DNA of 64,000 bases, from NCBI GenBank assembly GCA_905221605.1, contig CAJNDS010002313.1, forward strand, positions 45,001 through 109,000. Direction: 5' to 3'. Under the pieces are notes generated by a model, which did not search any database, was not told where the DNA came from, and worked only from the letters and a program-made list of their open reading frames with translations. A program made the position numbers and the translations under genes. This DNA comes from Symbiodinium natans. Taxonomy: Eukaryota > Sar > Dinophyceae > Suessiales > Symbiodiniaceae. Of this stretch, positions 21,306-30,963 are shown in pieces. The first letter of the stretch is position 1. Each line of letters begins with the position of its first letter.

Positions 21306-23968
21306 TTCCAGGTTCAGGTTGAACATGCGGGGATTGGGCCATATATCGCAGCCATGCTTGACCCTGCACCCACCCTACGCCCAAACAAGAACCTGCAATG
21401 CCAGCACGTTGACGACATTAACATGCAGTTCTTAATCGGGACTATTAAGGATCCCAAGCATATGCCGTTATGCATCTATGTGCGGTCCCAAGCACAGACT
21501 CCGGGAAAATCCGGTTCAAGTCCGGTTTGTTGTGGTAGGGAACCTGGGCGATAGACGGCCCTGAGCACCCACCATCCTAACCCTAAGCCCCAAACCCTAA
21601 ACCCTAAACCAGTTCGAGGGCTTACGTCTGGGACTGTGGAGTTTCAACTGCAGCTGGCCTCTGCTTTGGAGGCTAGAGACTTCACGACTTTAGGGTTTAG
21701 GGTCTTTTTTGGGCATGCCAAGAGGGGCCTCACAGGAGCGCAGCGCTTGAACAAGCCCGACAGCTGAAGCTTGGTCAAGAGCCGAAACGCGCCAACTTGC
21801 AAAAACAATCAGAAGAGCCAAGATGGGCTCTGGGTGTCCACGTTTGATGGGCAGGGCTCGGAATAACACCTCTACGGCGCATTTCCTTCAGCAGAGCTGC
21901 CAAGGTCCTACCACTCTCTCTCCCTAACCCTCCGTTCGCCACAACCGGCCTCAAAGAAGAGCCGGAACATTTGGTTGCCCTGGCTGGGTGCATCTGAAAG
22001 TGGTAAATCAAACTACTGAGCAATTTGTGTTAGAAATCAATCAAAACTCATTCAAGGGAAGTTAAAGTACTTACGAGTCTAAAAGCGTCAAGAAGCCCAC
22101 CACAAACACACGAATTCTAATCAGTCATTGGGATGAACTAGGAAAAAAGTGAACTCAACTAAGTTGACTCAACGTACTCAATCTGAACCTAATCACCACT
22201 ACATGCGAGCAATTACTACGGGAGAAAAACATTAATGCCAATTCCTTTTGTTCGCTTGTTGATGTCGATGAGATGTGCTAATATGGCGTTACGGAGTTCA
22301 GCTTTCCATTAGCTACTCTGAAATTACACGGACGACAACTTGCCCACAAGAACAGTGTCTCACTAGCTTACGCTGCTTTTCTAACCGCAGGATCCCACCT
22401 GATTCTCCCGGAGTCCTGGCTGCTACCTTTCCCCACAGCCTTGCTTATGAACCTGCCAGTCTCAAGTTTCCGCGTTAAAAGGCTCTTGGGCGCTCGCTTC
22501 GTTTCACTTCTCTCGCTTTCTCATCAAGAAAAAGCTGGTGCGAGAGAAACACAGCGAGCGAAACGAACGGCCCGAAACAACCGTCACGTGCTCCCTTTTA
22601 GTTACACAGGGGCCAGCAAAGTCTTACCCCGAAAGCATGGATTCTATTGCAATCTTGTTTGGCTTACGAGCAGGCTTCTAGCACCTTTAATGATCTGCCT
22701 TCGAGCCGCGGAATGAACTATGTGGGAACGAATTCAACGTGCCGGGGAGCTTCTCTCAGTTGAGACAAAGAACACCAAAGGTTTGCATTCGGCTGCCTGT
22801 TCGTCATTTTGTAATTAATTTCTCTCATTGCATTCGTCAGCCTCCAATGGCCAAGCGTGCGCTGCCACACAGAATGCACATGACAATGTTGCATACGCTT
22901 CACTGACTCTAAGACTCTAAAAATCGACATTACATTGCAGTATATTTTGAAGTTCGAGAAACTTCGTGAATGACTTGCATTTGGCTTTAGTTTTATCTAT
23001 TTGTTGCTCTTGCCTTCAACTCTTTTTCTGACGAATCCCCCCCACCCCAACCCCCCACCCCCCACTCCCGCCCTCCCACCACCAGCCCTCCCACCACCAG
23101 CCCCCCCCAGCCCCACCCTCCCCCAGGTTGCGTAGCGTTGAGTTAAACAAATGGTGAATCCTCCTGAAACGCGGCTGTTCTACACAGAAACCTCATGCTT
23201 AGGGCTTAGCCAGGCTTAGCTGGGCAGAACCACTTCAGAACTTACATCCGGCCTCCATCCGTTGCAACACGTCCGCGTCGGAACGGATGTGGCCTTGTAG
23301 TGGCATCCCAAAGCTGACGATTGTTGCAGGTGAAGGCTTTGAAGTTACTTGGGTTCTCAGGTTTCAGTGCAGCACAAGGCTTCGGGCCTTTGAATCCCAG
23401 CCTAGTTAAGGGTCGGAGCTCCTCTAGGAGTGCACCCTTCTGGGCCCCGCGACAACATACACAAGCTGCAAAAGCAGCTGACAAGCCGCTCCTCGAGTCC
23501 TCTATGCACGCTGTGGTCCTCTCAAAGGCATCTCCTCAGGCGCCCGCGGTGGAAGAAATGGACGGCCGCGCACAACAGCTGAGTCTGGCACGCGCGGCTC
23601 CAACATGAACATGCCCAGCTGCTTTTGACACGGAACACCCAGAGCTCAAAGATCGGCTTGGATCCCCTGAACCTTGCCTCACCAGCTCGGGGGGGGGGGG
23701 ATGGGGGGTTCCGCTGGGGGTCGCGCCTGGAGAGCGCTAAAGCGCTGAGCCGTGGTCTCCTCGGCCTTCGCCAAGGAGTGGCCGGAGCCTCGCACACAGA
23801 AAAGGGGGGAAACTAAAGGCCAAGAACTTGGCCGAGACATCATACTTTCTCTTCACACTGTTAGCTCCAGCAACTCAAGCTACTCGCTACACCTCAAGAA
23901 ATCTCGGCACTCAGCATCGGCTTGGCAGAAATCTTCGGGAGGAGGCTTGCACAGCACAGTTCCCCGAA

Positions 23969-24077
23969 CTTGAGATGTTCCCCGTTGTACGAACAGTCCT
24001 TTAACAGGGATTGTAGTACCCCCCTGTATGATCCCTACTGTATGTAGGCCTGCTAGTCTAGGGGGGAACATCCCCAA
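23969..24077. mobile_element. MITE family 2 copy c
   Basis: It starts CTTGAGATGTTCCCC and ends GGGGGGAACATCCCCAA, with the family's inner AACAGTCCTTTAACAGGGAT and CTGCTAGTCTA blocks. No clear target duplication. Confidence 0.65.
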
Positions 24078-24150
24078 CCCCTAACCCTCAGCCACCTTGC
24101 TCCGCGTCGTCCGTCATCGGCGATGCCTGGAGGCAGGCACTCTGAATCTT

Positions 24151-24270
24151 CGGTAAGAGCTACTATTTTGCTTAAGAACCCCCCAAAACAAAGAAAAAAC
24201 AATAATCCGCATATTTCCCTTATAAGGAGGCTTTTGTTTTTTTTTGGTCTTAAGCAATTCGTAGCTCTTG
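24151..24270. repeat. Foldback element of a third type
   Basis: Arms of about 35-40 bp: AAGAGCTAC, TGCTTAAGA and an A-rich block on the left, with their reverse complements (TCTTAAGCA, GTAGCTCTT) on the right. No other copy in the window. Confidence 0.6.
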
Positions 24271-25151
24271 CTTGGGTGCCATGAAAGCCTCTGTGTGTGC
24301 TCTTGACTTCTTCAGGCTTGGTGGCTTCGCCATTGGAACCCCTTCGTCTCAGGAGAACTATCGGCTTTGGTTTTCTGTTGCCTCCCTTCTTCTCAAGCTT
24401 CGCAGAACTCATAAGACAAAGGGCGAGCTGGCAGTGAAGCTTCCCTCTTCCCCCGTCCCTTCAAGGGCAGCCTGCTAGCCGCGGGGACGCCCGAACATGG
24501 CTCTAAAGCTCACGGTCATTTCTTGCTTTTAAGGCTGGCTCTTCTACTGAAGTGCTGTCGTATGGTATGGGCTTGGGGATGGCTGAAGATTGGGGTGCCC
24601 AAGGCTTGAGTTTTTTGGGGCTCAAGAGCTGTTTCCTTGCGAAGCAGGGGTCAAGGAGATTCTCTGTGTGTATACTATATAAATATGTCGGGGCTGCTGT
24701 CCTGTGAATGTTCTACACTCTGCATCGAACAGGCATATTGAACTCATTAGATCCGCGTTTTGGCGACTTGGGCTGTTGCATCATGTCATGGAATTCAGGG
24801 CTTGAACCGCAATGCCGCAACTCGCAAAGACTCTCACAGCCAAACCCCGGGAACAGGGGCAAAGCGATCAGCCTCAGCCCCACGTCCATAAGAGTGCCTC
24901 TAAACCCTAAACCCTAAACCCTAAACCTTGAAATCTTGGTAGAGACCTCGAGCTTCGCAAAGGAAAAGCTGACAGATGGCGTCGGAGCTGCAAGCGGCAG
25001 ATGCTTTTGGCCGCTTTTGGCCCCTTTTGTGGCAGATTCTTCTGGCCTCCCTAATCAAGACATGATTGCAGCCGTTGTGATCTGCTTCGCAGCGTCAGCT
25101 GAGTACTCGGACCTGAGAAATTCTCTCAAGAAAGAACCTAAAATTGCAGTA

Positions 25152-25375
25152 GTGAGCTTATTAATAATAATACTACTAGCAATAATAATAATAATAATAA
25201 TAATAGTAATAATACCAATAGCAATAATAATAACAATAATAATACTAGTAACAATGATCATAACAATCATAAATAATCATAACAATAATAGCAATAATAG
25301 CAATAATAGCAATAATAACAATAATAACAATAATAACAATAATAACAATAATAACAATAATAACAATAATAACAA
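25152..25375 (+). repeat. AAT/AAC microsatellite, left flank of the retroelement
   Basis: A long imperfect (AAT)n/(AACAAT)n tract that runs into the element end at 25376. The same kind of repeat resumes at 35273, so the element interrupts one microsatellite. Confidence 0.9.
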
Positions 25376-25689
25376 CACTTAGCAACGCAGGTACGCTCGA
25401 GCGAGCTCTCGCTTAATCACTTGCACACAGAGCAGGACAAGCACCGAAGGGAGCCCTTCCTTTTTCCTGCTCAGGCATGGGGTCGAGCAGAGGAAAATTG
25501 AACATCCAAAGCGACATCTGCTCGCCCTGTGCCGATCATGGCACGGGACCATCTGAGCTCCCCCTCTTACAACTCTTCCCGAGCGAGCGCAGGCAAGAAC
25601 CAAACAGCTACAGCCCCAGGCTTTCACAGCCTTAAGGCCGCAGACCGCAGTCGCCCGCACTCAAGAGAGCACCTCGCACAGAAAGTCCC
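25376..25689 (-). repeat. Split direct repeat B2 (outer end)
   Basis: 314 bp, identical by eye to 26187-26500. Its edge CACTTAGCAACG meets the microsatellite. Confidence 0.95.
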
Positions 25690-25714
25690 TCGGGGCGAGC
25701 ATCGAGAGATGCGA

Positions 25715-26011
25715 TCAATCGACTTCTTCCAGCGGCATGTCCCCCGGTGCATACCGATCGGCCTGCAGATGAGGCGGCGGTGTGCACCAAGACTGGTCAC
25801 GACAGAAGTGACAAAATCGTAGAACTCGATCGCAGTGGATACAAAATGGCGTGAAGAGACCTCTTGCCCAGGGCTCCGCAGGCATGCGATCAGCCGCATA
25901 GCATGGAGCGTCTCTCCCGACACAAAACAGACCTGTCATTAGTCCACAGTCCACGCATGGCCAGAGCCGCGCCAGCGTAGCGTTATCATCCTGCGAGCGC
26001 GCTGCAGCCAT
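25715..26011 (-). CDS. Cys-rich 98-aa protein of the retroelement
   Basis: An ATG-initiated frame lying wholly in the unique segment between A2 and B2, a place where such elements rarely keep a gene. It has a dense array of metal-ligand residues: CVDC, then CYAADR, PFCIHC, RFCHFC and a final SWC, consistent with one or two zinc-binding modules. No enzyme motif. If real, it would be expressed from the 3' end of the element. It could also be a captured host fragment or a chance frame. Confidence 0.4.
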   Translation of the reverse strand: MAAARSQDDNATLARLWPCVDCGLMTGLFCVGRDAPCYAADRMPAEPWARGLFTPFCIHCDRVLRFCHFCRDQSWCTPPPHLQADRYAPGDMPLEEVD

Positions 26012-26030
26012 GCAGGGTTGGGTGGGTGGG

Positions 26031-26186
26031 CCAAAAACAGCCGATCAGCTCTTGTCTGCGGGGTCGATCGCCTTTTGCCAAAATGGCGACGGATCCGCAA
26101 ACTCGAGCAGACCGAAAAGCAAGTGAAAACCTGCAGACCAAAGTGAGACTCAAACCCCAGACCAACCTAACCGGTGGTTTGGGAAC
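26031..26186 (-). repeat. Split direct repeat A2 (inner)
   Basis: 156 bp matching 35117-35272 with one difference (T/C at 26160). It abuts B1 at 26187 and includes the spliced-leader-like site at 26072-26092. Confidence 0.95.
26072..26092 (-). promoter_or_regulatory. Spliced-leader-like sequence in repeat A2
   Basis: On the minus strand this reads CCGTCGCCATTTTGGC then AAAAG. It matches the dinoflagellate spliced leader at 18 of 21 positions, including an unbroken GCCATTTTGGC core. The second copy in A1 (35158-35178) lies upstream of the first gene of the element. Confidence 0.5.
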
Positions 26187-26500
26187 CACTTAGCAACGCA
26201 GGTACGCTCGAGCGAGCTCTCGCTTAATCACTTGCACACAGAGCAGGACAAGCACCGAAGGGAGCCCTTCCTTTTTCCTGCTCAGGCATGGGGTCGAGCA
26301 GAGGAAAATTGAACATCCAAAGCGACATCTGCTCGCCCTGTGCCGATCATGGCACGGGACCATCTGAGCTCCCCCTCTTACAACTCTTCCCGAGCGAGCG
26401 CAGGCAAGAACCAAACAGCTACAGCCCCAGGCTTTCACAGCCTTAAGGCCGCAGACCGCAGTCGCCCGCACTCAAGAGAGCACCTCGCACAGAAAGTCCC
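26187..26500 (-). repeat. Split direct repeat B1 (inner)
   Basis: 314 bp identical to B2. It begins 18 bp downstream of the polymerase stop codon. Confidence 0.95.
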
Positions 26501-26518
26501 AGGCCCAGAGCTTCCCAC

Positions 26519-29500
26519 TCAAACGGCACGAAAGCCAGGCACAAGAGCAGGAGGCCAACAGCACTGAGCCGTCTGCCAGCCTGCTTCAGTACCACGAACG
26601 AGGTTGTTTCTGGACGGCCAATCAGCCGGATTTCCATCCGTTGAAACACGATCGATGAAAACATTGGCTCGAAGTTCGAATGCAAGATCCCAAAAGACTT
26701 CGATGATCTCGACGAGGTCTTCATGGGACGAGTATCCCTTGATCAGTGCTGCTTCCACTCCTTCGGAGTCTATCAGCATAACTACGTCTCTGCCCCTCAC
26801 TTGATCTGCGAACGTAGCCAGCGCCAGCACCGGGGCGATCAGCTCAACGGGAAAGATCTGAGTCGCCCTCGGGACCCACTTCCGAATGACCGCCTCTGGG
26901 ATCGCTTCGGAGAACTGGATCGGCGCCGCTCCTCTCCGATCGAAGCAAACAGCCCCTATTCTCTCCGGGCCATTTTCCTTCTTTCTGAGGTCCGGCGCGA
27001 ACCCGTCCGTGAAGATGACCACGTCAGCGGGCTTTGAAGTTCGCAAAGCGATCTGCCTGGGTGGCCCTTCGCGAATCAACTTCTTCCATTGCACGAGCGA
27101 CCGCCTCAACGGAGCCGACAATGAAGAACGCAGATCACTTCGATCTCGGGAGTATTGACGTTCGGAGAGGGGCCTCAGGAAAGCCCTTCCCACTTTGCCC
27201 CAGAGATGGCTCGCTCCGAACATCAACTTGCCCTTGAGCTTGCCAGCCGATCCTGGGTCCAGAGAGCCCGACTCCAGGATCGAATCGATCAACGAGACTA
27301 GCTCTTCTTTCCTGTCGTCCTTGATCGCTAGCTCCAGGCGGTCGAGATCGTAGGTGACCCCGAGCACGATCGGCTTCGAGGTCTTCTGCAACTTCTTCTG
27401 CTCGAAGCCCGCGCCCAGCAACCAGTGGATCCCGATCGCAACCTCATGGGCGGAGTCGATCGTCTCTTCCGTCTCGAAGCCGTACTTGTCGTCATAAAGG
27501 TTAAAGGCAACGAGGCCGAAGAGCTTCTCCAGGATCTCATTGATCGCAGCCGAACGTCGATTAGAGTTGTAGACCGCCGAGACCACTCCTTTTGCCTGAC
27601 CATCGTCCGGATCTCTGAGGCAGATCACGCTGAACTTCCTGTGCTCCGGAGCAATCGGAACCTGACGGTAAGCCTTCTTCTCGTCGAGGACCCAACCTTT
27701 CAGCTTGGCCTCCCCCGAGCGGGAACGCAGTTCGCGAAGAGCCGCAACATTCAGGTCCGTTCCCGGGAGCTGGAGCTTCTCGACGATCTGTGTGATCTGG
27801 TTGATGAGGTTGGAGGTAGCACTATCACAACCGCGGACTTTGTTCTTCTGCACGACTGCGAACCGCTGGGTCGGGATCCAGTCGTCTGCCCCTACACACG
27901 CAGAGACCTCTGCCTCGGTCGCGAAGGGGCCAAGGCAAGAGCCGTCTGCAACATCTTCAAGAGAGGCTTTCCAAATGGACCTTAACTCGTCGGAAACTGG
28001 CACAGCCCGAACCCGCTTAAGGATCTTAGCCCGAATTTCCCAGGCCCGAGCCAGAGCATGCTCGACGGAGAGGACCGTCTGCTGCTTCTCATAAGCCGGC
28101 CAACGACCGGATTTCGAGATAGGTCCCACGATCGGAAAACCATGCAGCAAGAGCTTCGGCAGGTCTTTGTCGAGCGAGCCTGCCCGAAGCAACAGAGCCT
28201 TGTACAGCGCGACGTGGCACGTCGTTCCCAATTGGCAAGGCTGCCCATCGGCTCGTCCACGAAGGAGGCGACGAAGAGCAGGATCTGGGAGCGAATCGAT
28301 CATGCTCGCAGTGTGCGGCAGCAGGAGCTCGGCTTGCTGTTTCCAGAAATCCAGATCTCGACGGCGAGCGGAGTTCAGCACTGCCCCTTGCGTTGTAACC
28401 AGTTGAATGTTGTCAAGGAGCTGCTGGGAGAGCGGGGGCGGCACGGAGAAGGGGTGGTCGACCTTGAGTGCCCACTCGATCGCTTCGCCGGGCTCAACCT
28501 CGCAATCCAGCAGGGGCTTTACAGCCCCCCTCTTGAGCTGGTAGCCCGCTGCCTGTGCGAGAGCGGCGCCCTGGGCCTGACGATGCATCTTCCAATTCGC
28601 GGCCTGGCCCAGTGCGTGCTTCCGATCGGCTGCGGGCACCACCAGCGCGAAGCTGCGACAGAACTGAGGGCACGAGCGGCTATGTATGTGACATACCGCG
28701 CGTGCTAACGTTCGACAAAGCGGCTGGGGGTAGACCTGAGCCGCTTTAGTGGAGCAGACCCATCGGCCATGCCAAAAGGTTGTTCCAAGCAGCTTCTTGT
28801 GCTTATGGCGTTGCGAGCAGGTACGCATGCCCTGCCCACACGCTGCATGGGATATCAGAAAGCGCGTGGGCTTCTTAGAGCTGGCACCAAACTCGCATTG
28901 ATCCAAGTAGGTGAACTGCAGCGCGAACTTGGCGATGAGGTTCAGGACGGGCGGAACAAGCCACATGAAGCTATCGGCCGGGTTCTCGAGGGAAACATCT
29001 CCACCGGTTTGCAGGACCGCTTCCATGAGCTCGATCGAAAGAAAGAGCAGATGGTTGCCGAGCCAGAGGTCGTCGCGATCACCTGGGTTGAGGCCATCTA
29101 GACCGAGAGGTTGGCCGACTGAACGAAGCGGCGCTGGCCCTGGTTGTCGTGTACGAACAATGCTGAAAGTGCCGCAGGGTGTCCCGAGGTGCAGGAAGAA
29201 CACGGCCCCTGCGAGCAGAAGCGTGATGAGGAAGCCAAAGAAAGCGGCGTCCAGCAAGTCCTGCGGCTCTTGGACGAGGCCAGCTTGTTCCACGTCGATG
29301 GGCGGGAGCACTGGCACGCCGAGCTTGGCAACCTCAGCAGTGAACCCTGCCTCGCCTGCGAAGACCTCGAGGAAGAAGGGCCCGAACGGGAGCACTTGAG
29401 CCACCGTCCTCGGCACCTGTGACCAGGAATGCCATGGGTATGTAGACTGAGAGGGATCAGCATTCAGCTGCGAACGGGCAGCGTCAACCGCTGACTCACA

Positions 29501-29587
29501 GAACACATCCCCATGCGGATTCCGCTGAGAAGGCGGCGGCCCCTCCGCCGGAGGAGAAAAATTCCCGGGCGGAGGGGCCACCACCTT
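26519..29587 (-). CDS. Methyltransferase-like / reverse transcriptase / RNase H polyprotein
   Basis: About 1,022 codons in frame with the upstream CCCH ORF, from which a single TGA (29588-29590) separates it. Counting from the GTG at 29584, residues 70-205 resemble a C5-cytosine methyltransferase: a motif-I-like FLEVFAGEAG, the TPCGTFS block (P136, C137) and SLENPADS (E200, N201). Residues about 570-800 are the RT palm, with first aspartate D634 in GWVLDEKKAYRQV and the YDDKYG catalytic box (Y697-D699). Residues about 855-995 are RNase H, with FTDG (D860), E914, LIDSE (D939) and NPADWPSR. The first internal methionine is at 187, past the methyltransferase PC motif, so independent initiation would lose that domain; stop-codon readthrough or another bypass is likely. 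The function is element replication. Confidence 0.88.
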   Translation of the reverse strand, partial: KVVAPPPGNFSPPAEGPPPSQRNPHGDVFCESAVDAARSQLNADPSQSTYPWHSWSQVPRTVAQVLPFGPFFLEVFAGEAGFTAEVAKLGVPVLPPIDVEQAGLVQEPQDLLDAAFFGFLITLLLAGAVFFLHLGTPCGTFSIVRTRQPGPAPLRSVGQPLGLDGLNPGDRDDLWLGNHLLFLSIELMEAVLQTGGDVSLENPADSFMWLVPPVLNLIAKFALQFTYLDQCEFGASSKKPTRFLISHAACGQGMRTCSQRHKHKKLLGTTFWHGRWVCSTKAAQVYPQPLCRTLARAVCHIHSRSCPQFCRSFALVVPAADRKHALGQAANWKMHRQAQGAALAQAAGYQLKRGAVKPLLDCEVEPGEAIEWALKVDHPFSVPPPLSQQLLDNIQLVTTQGAVLNSARRRDLDFWKQQAELLLPHTASMIDSLPDPALRRLLRGRADGQPCQLGTTCHVALYKALLLRAGSLDKDLPKLLLHGFPIVGPISKSGRWPAYEKQQTVLSVEHALARAWEIRAKILKRVRAVPVSDELRSIWKASLEDVADGSCLGPFATEAEVSACVGADDWIPTQRFAVVQKNKVRGCDSATSNLINQITQIVEKLQLPGTDLNVAALRELRSRSGEAKLKGWVLDEKKAYRQVPIAPEHRKFSVICLRDPDDGQAKGVVSAVYNSNRRSAAINEILEKLFGLVAFNLYDDKYGFETEETIDSAHEVAIGIHWLLGAGFEQKKLQKTSKPIVLGVTYDLDRLELAIKDDRKEELVSLIDSILESGSLDPGSAGKLKGKLMFGASHLWGKVGRAFLRPLSERQYSRDRSDLRSSLSAPLRRSLVQWKKLIREGPPRQIALRTSKPADVVIFTDGFAPDLRKKENGPERIGAVCFDRRGAAPIQFSEAIPEAVIRKWVPRATQIFPVELIAPVLALATFADQVRGRDVVMLIDSEGVEAALIKGYSSHEDLVEIIEVFWDLAFELRANVFIDRVSTDGNPADWPSRNNLVRGTEAGWQTAQCCWPPALVPGFRAV

Positions 29588-30580
29588 TCAGTGGTTCCCG
29601 TGATAGGGGTGTTTCTGACCACACTGCACGCAAGAATGATCATCTTTGCACGAGTCACCGAAGCGGCATCCGAGGGAGCAGTTATACCAGGGGCAACGCT
29701 TGCGACCCGAGTATGTGAACGACATGAGCTTCTTCCACTCCGCTTCGGGCACGCGCGTGTCCCGGGCAACGAGCTTAACTCGTCCTTCGGCACCGCGAGC
29801 TTTGCCCCCTCCTTTTCCAGTGGCTTTCTCTTCTTTAAGCTGCTTGAAAAGCTGCTTCTGCTTGTCCCGCTTGGCCTTGTTGCGGCGGGCACGAGCGGCC
29901 TTCTCCTTGGGGAGGGCAGCGTCCGGTGTAGGCGAGCGCGAGCGCTTGGCCCCGCGCGCACCCACATCGAATTCCATTTGCTTGAACTTGTCCAACTCGG
30001 CGGCCGAGCGGGCATCGTTCCAGAGCTGCTTATGGTGTTCCAACACCTGCAGCAGAGCCGCTGAGAAGGTGGGGTAGTCCTTGCGCTTGTCGTTGTTGAG
30101 CTTGTAGACCTTGCGCCGAAGGAGAGTGTCCGCTGACAGCAGAACTGCTAGTCCTCGGTTTTCGTGGCGCCACTCTTCGAGCTCTGCTAAGTAACGAAGA
30201 GGACCTGCCGCAAAGGAGAACTCGCAAATGTTGAGGAACTCGAGCGCCACGAAGAAAGCGTGAAGACGGTCCATGACCTGCGACTCCGAGGCAATGGCTG
30301 ACTTGGAGTCAGTTTGGACCACGCGCAGGAGATCCTCCGATGTTTTGGCCAAACTTGCGGTTTGGACGATCGTCTCGTTCCGAGTCCGCATTTCGGCGAC
30401 CTCATAGAAAGCGACCGCCCCGTGGACCATGTAGTCACGGTGGATTCTCTCCACGAACTTCCGGTGCGGCTCTTTGTGATAGGTGAGGAGCACGTCGGGG
30501 TGCGCCGCCACGAAGAGCTCGCGAAACTCCGCGTGGTCCTCCCCGGGGATCTCCGGCACCTTGCTGGGCTCCTCCTCCAT
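29588..30580 (-). CDS. Gag-like protein with C-terminal CCCH zinc finger
   Basis: 330 codons from the ATG at 30580. An alpha-helical N-terminal body (EEEPSKVPEIPGEDHAEFRE onward) is followed by a highly basic Lys/Arg/Ala region (KEKAARARRNKAKRDKQKQL) and an exact C-x8-C-x5-C-x3-H finger near the end, plus a further CVQCGQKH cluster. Basic region plus zinc finger is the usual make-up of a nucleic-acid-binding Gag protein. The TGA at 29588-29590 is directly followed in the same frame by the polymerase. A second frame just upstream (30600-30827) also looks coding, so the true N-terminus may be reached by a frameshift. Confidence 0.75.
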   Translation of the reverse strand: MEEEPSKVPEIPGEDHAEFRELFVAAHPDVLLTYHKEPHRKFVERIHRDYMVHGAVAFYEVAEMRTRNETIVQTASLAKTSEDLLRVVQTDSKSAIASESQVMDRLHAFFVALEFLNICEFSFAAGPLRYLAELEEWRHENRGLAVLLSADTLLRRKVYKLNNDKRKDYPTFSAALLQVLEHHKQLWNDARSAAELDKFKQMEFDVGARGAKRSRSPTPDAALPKEKAARARRNKAKRDKQKQLFKQLKEEKATGKGGGKARGAEGRVKLVARDTRVPEAEWKKLMSFTYSGRKRCPWYNCSLGCRFGDSCKDDHSCVQCGQKHPYHGNH

Positions 30581-30827
30581 GCGAGCGCGGCGAGCTGAGA
30601 CATGCCGCCGGCGAAGCTCCGAACTTGTTCTCGTCGGGGACGATCGCCCTCATGGTGGTCTGGACAACTGCAATGGTGTCCCCGAGCATGGAAAGCGTGG
30701 CCACTGTGTTGAGACCATTGTCCGCGAGGAGCAAGCACAAGGGCTCCGGCAGTCGATTTCGGCCAAAAATTTGCCGAACGGCCAGCTCCGGGATCTTGTC
30801 GTCGGGGTACAGCGTGCGATCCACCAT
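30435..30827 (-). CDS. Short ORF overlapping the Gag-like gene (+1 frame)
   Basis: It begins MVDRTLYPDDKIPELAVRQ at an ATG and looks coding for about 75 residues (including LCLLLADNGLNTVATLSMLG). It then turns Arg/Gly/Pro-rich where it overlaps the 330-codon frame. A +1 shift near 30600 would join the good part of this frame to the Gag-like frame. It is either a separate small protein or the N-terminus of Gag with an indel or programmed shift. Confidence 0.45.
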   Translation of the reverse strand: MVDRTLYPDDKIPELAVRQIFGRNRLPEPLCLLLADNGLNTVATLSMLGDTIAVVQTTMRAIVPDENKFGASPAACLSSPRSHGGGAQQGAGDPRGGPRGVSRALRGGAPRRAPHLSQRAAPEVRGENPP

Positions 30828-30963
30828 GATGGCGAGGAGTGCACGGGGGAGACGGGAGCTGCGAGCCGTGGCAACCTGTCTCACCCGGGCTGCAAAGAAA
30901 AACCCAAAAAGGGAGGGTTGGGAAGGGAACCCAACAGATCACACTCTTTCGTACAAGCTAAGG

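Larger units (their letters stand above)
21850..25150. other. Spacer; MITEs and AT-richer segment, no gene supported
   Basis: An AT-richer stretch without open frames occupies about 22020-22260. The C-rich CCCTCCCACC stretch at 23040-23125 is low complexity. Two foldback elements follow (23969-24077 and 24151-24270). A frame at 23321-23608 (plus) ending in QAPAVEEMDGRAQQLSL could be a terminal exon, but the opposite strand is equally open. Confidence 0.4.

Noticed and set aside
21480-21540. tRNA-like TTCAAGT loop in a CCGG stem
   Set aside because: No acceptor stem or D-arm can be drawn around it.
23040-23125. Possible CRISPR-like or satellite repeat (CCCTCCCACCACCAG)
   Set aside because: It is a short C-rich low-complexity tract without regular spacers.
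25152-25382. Asn-rich open frame (polyN)
   Set aside because: It is the translation of an AAC/AAT microsatellite.
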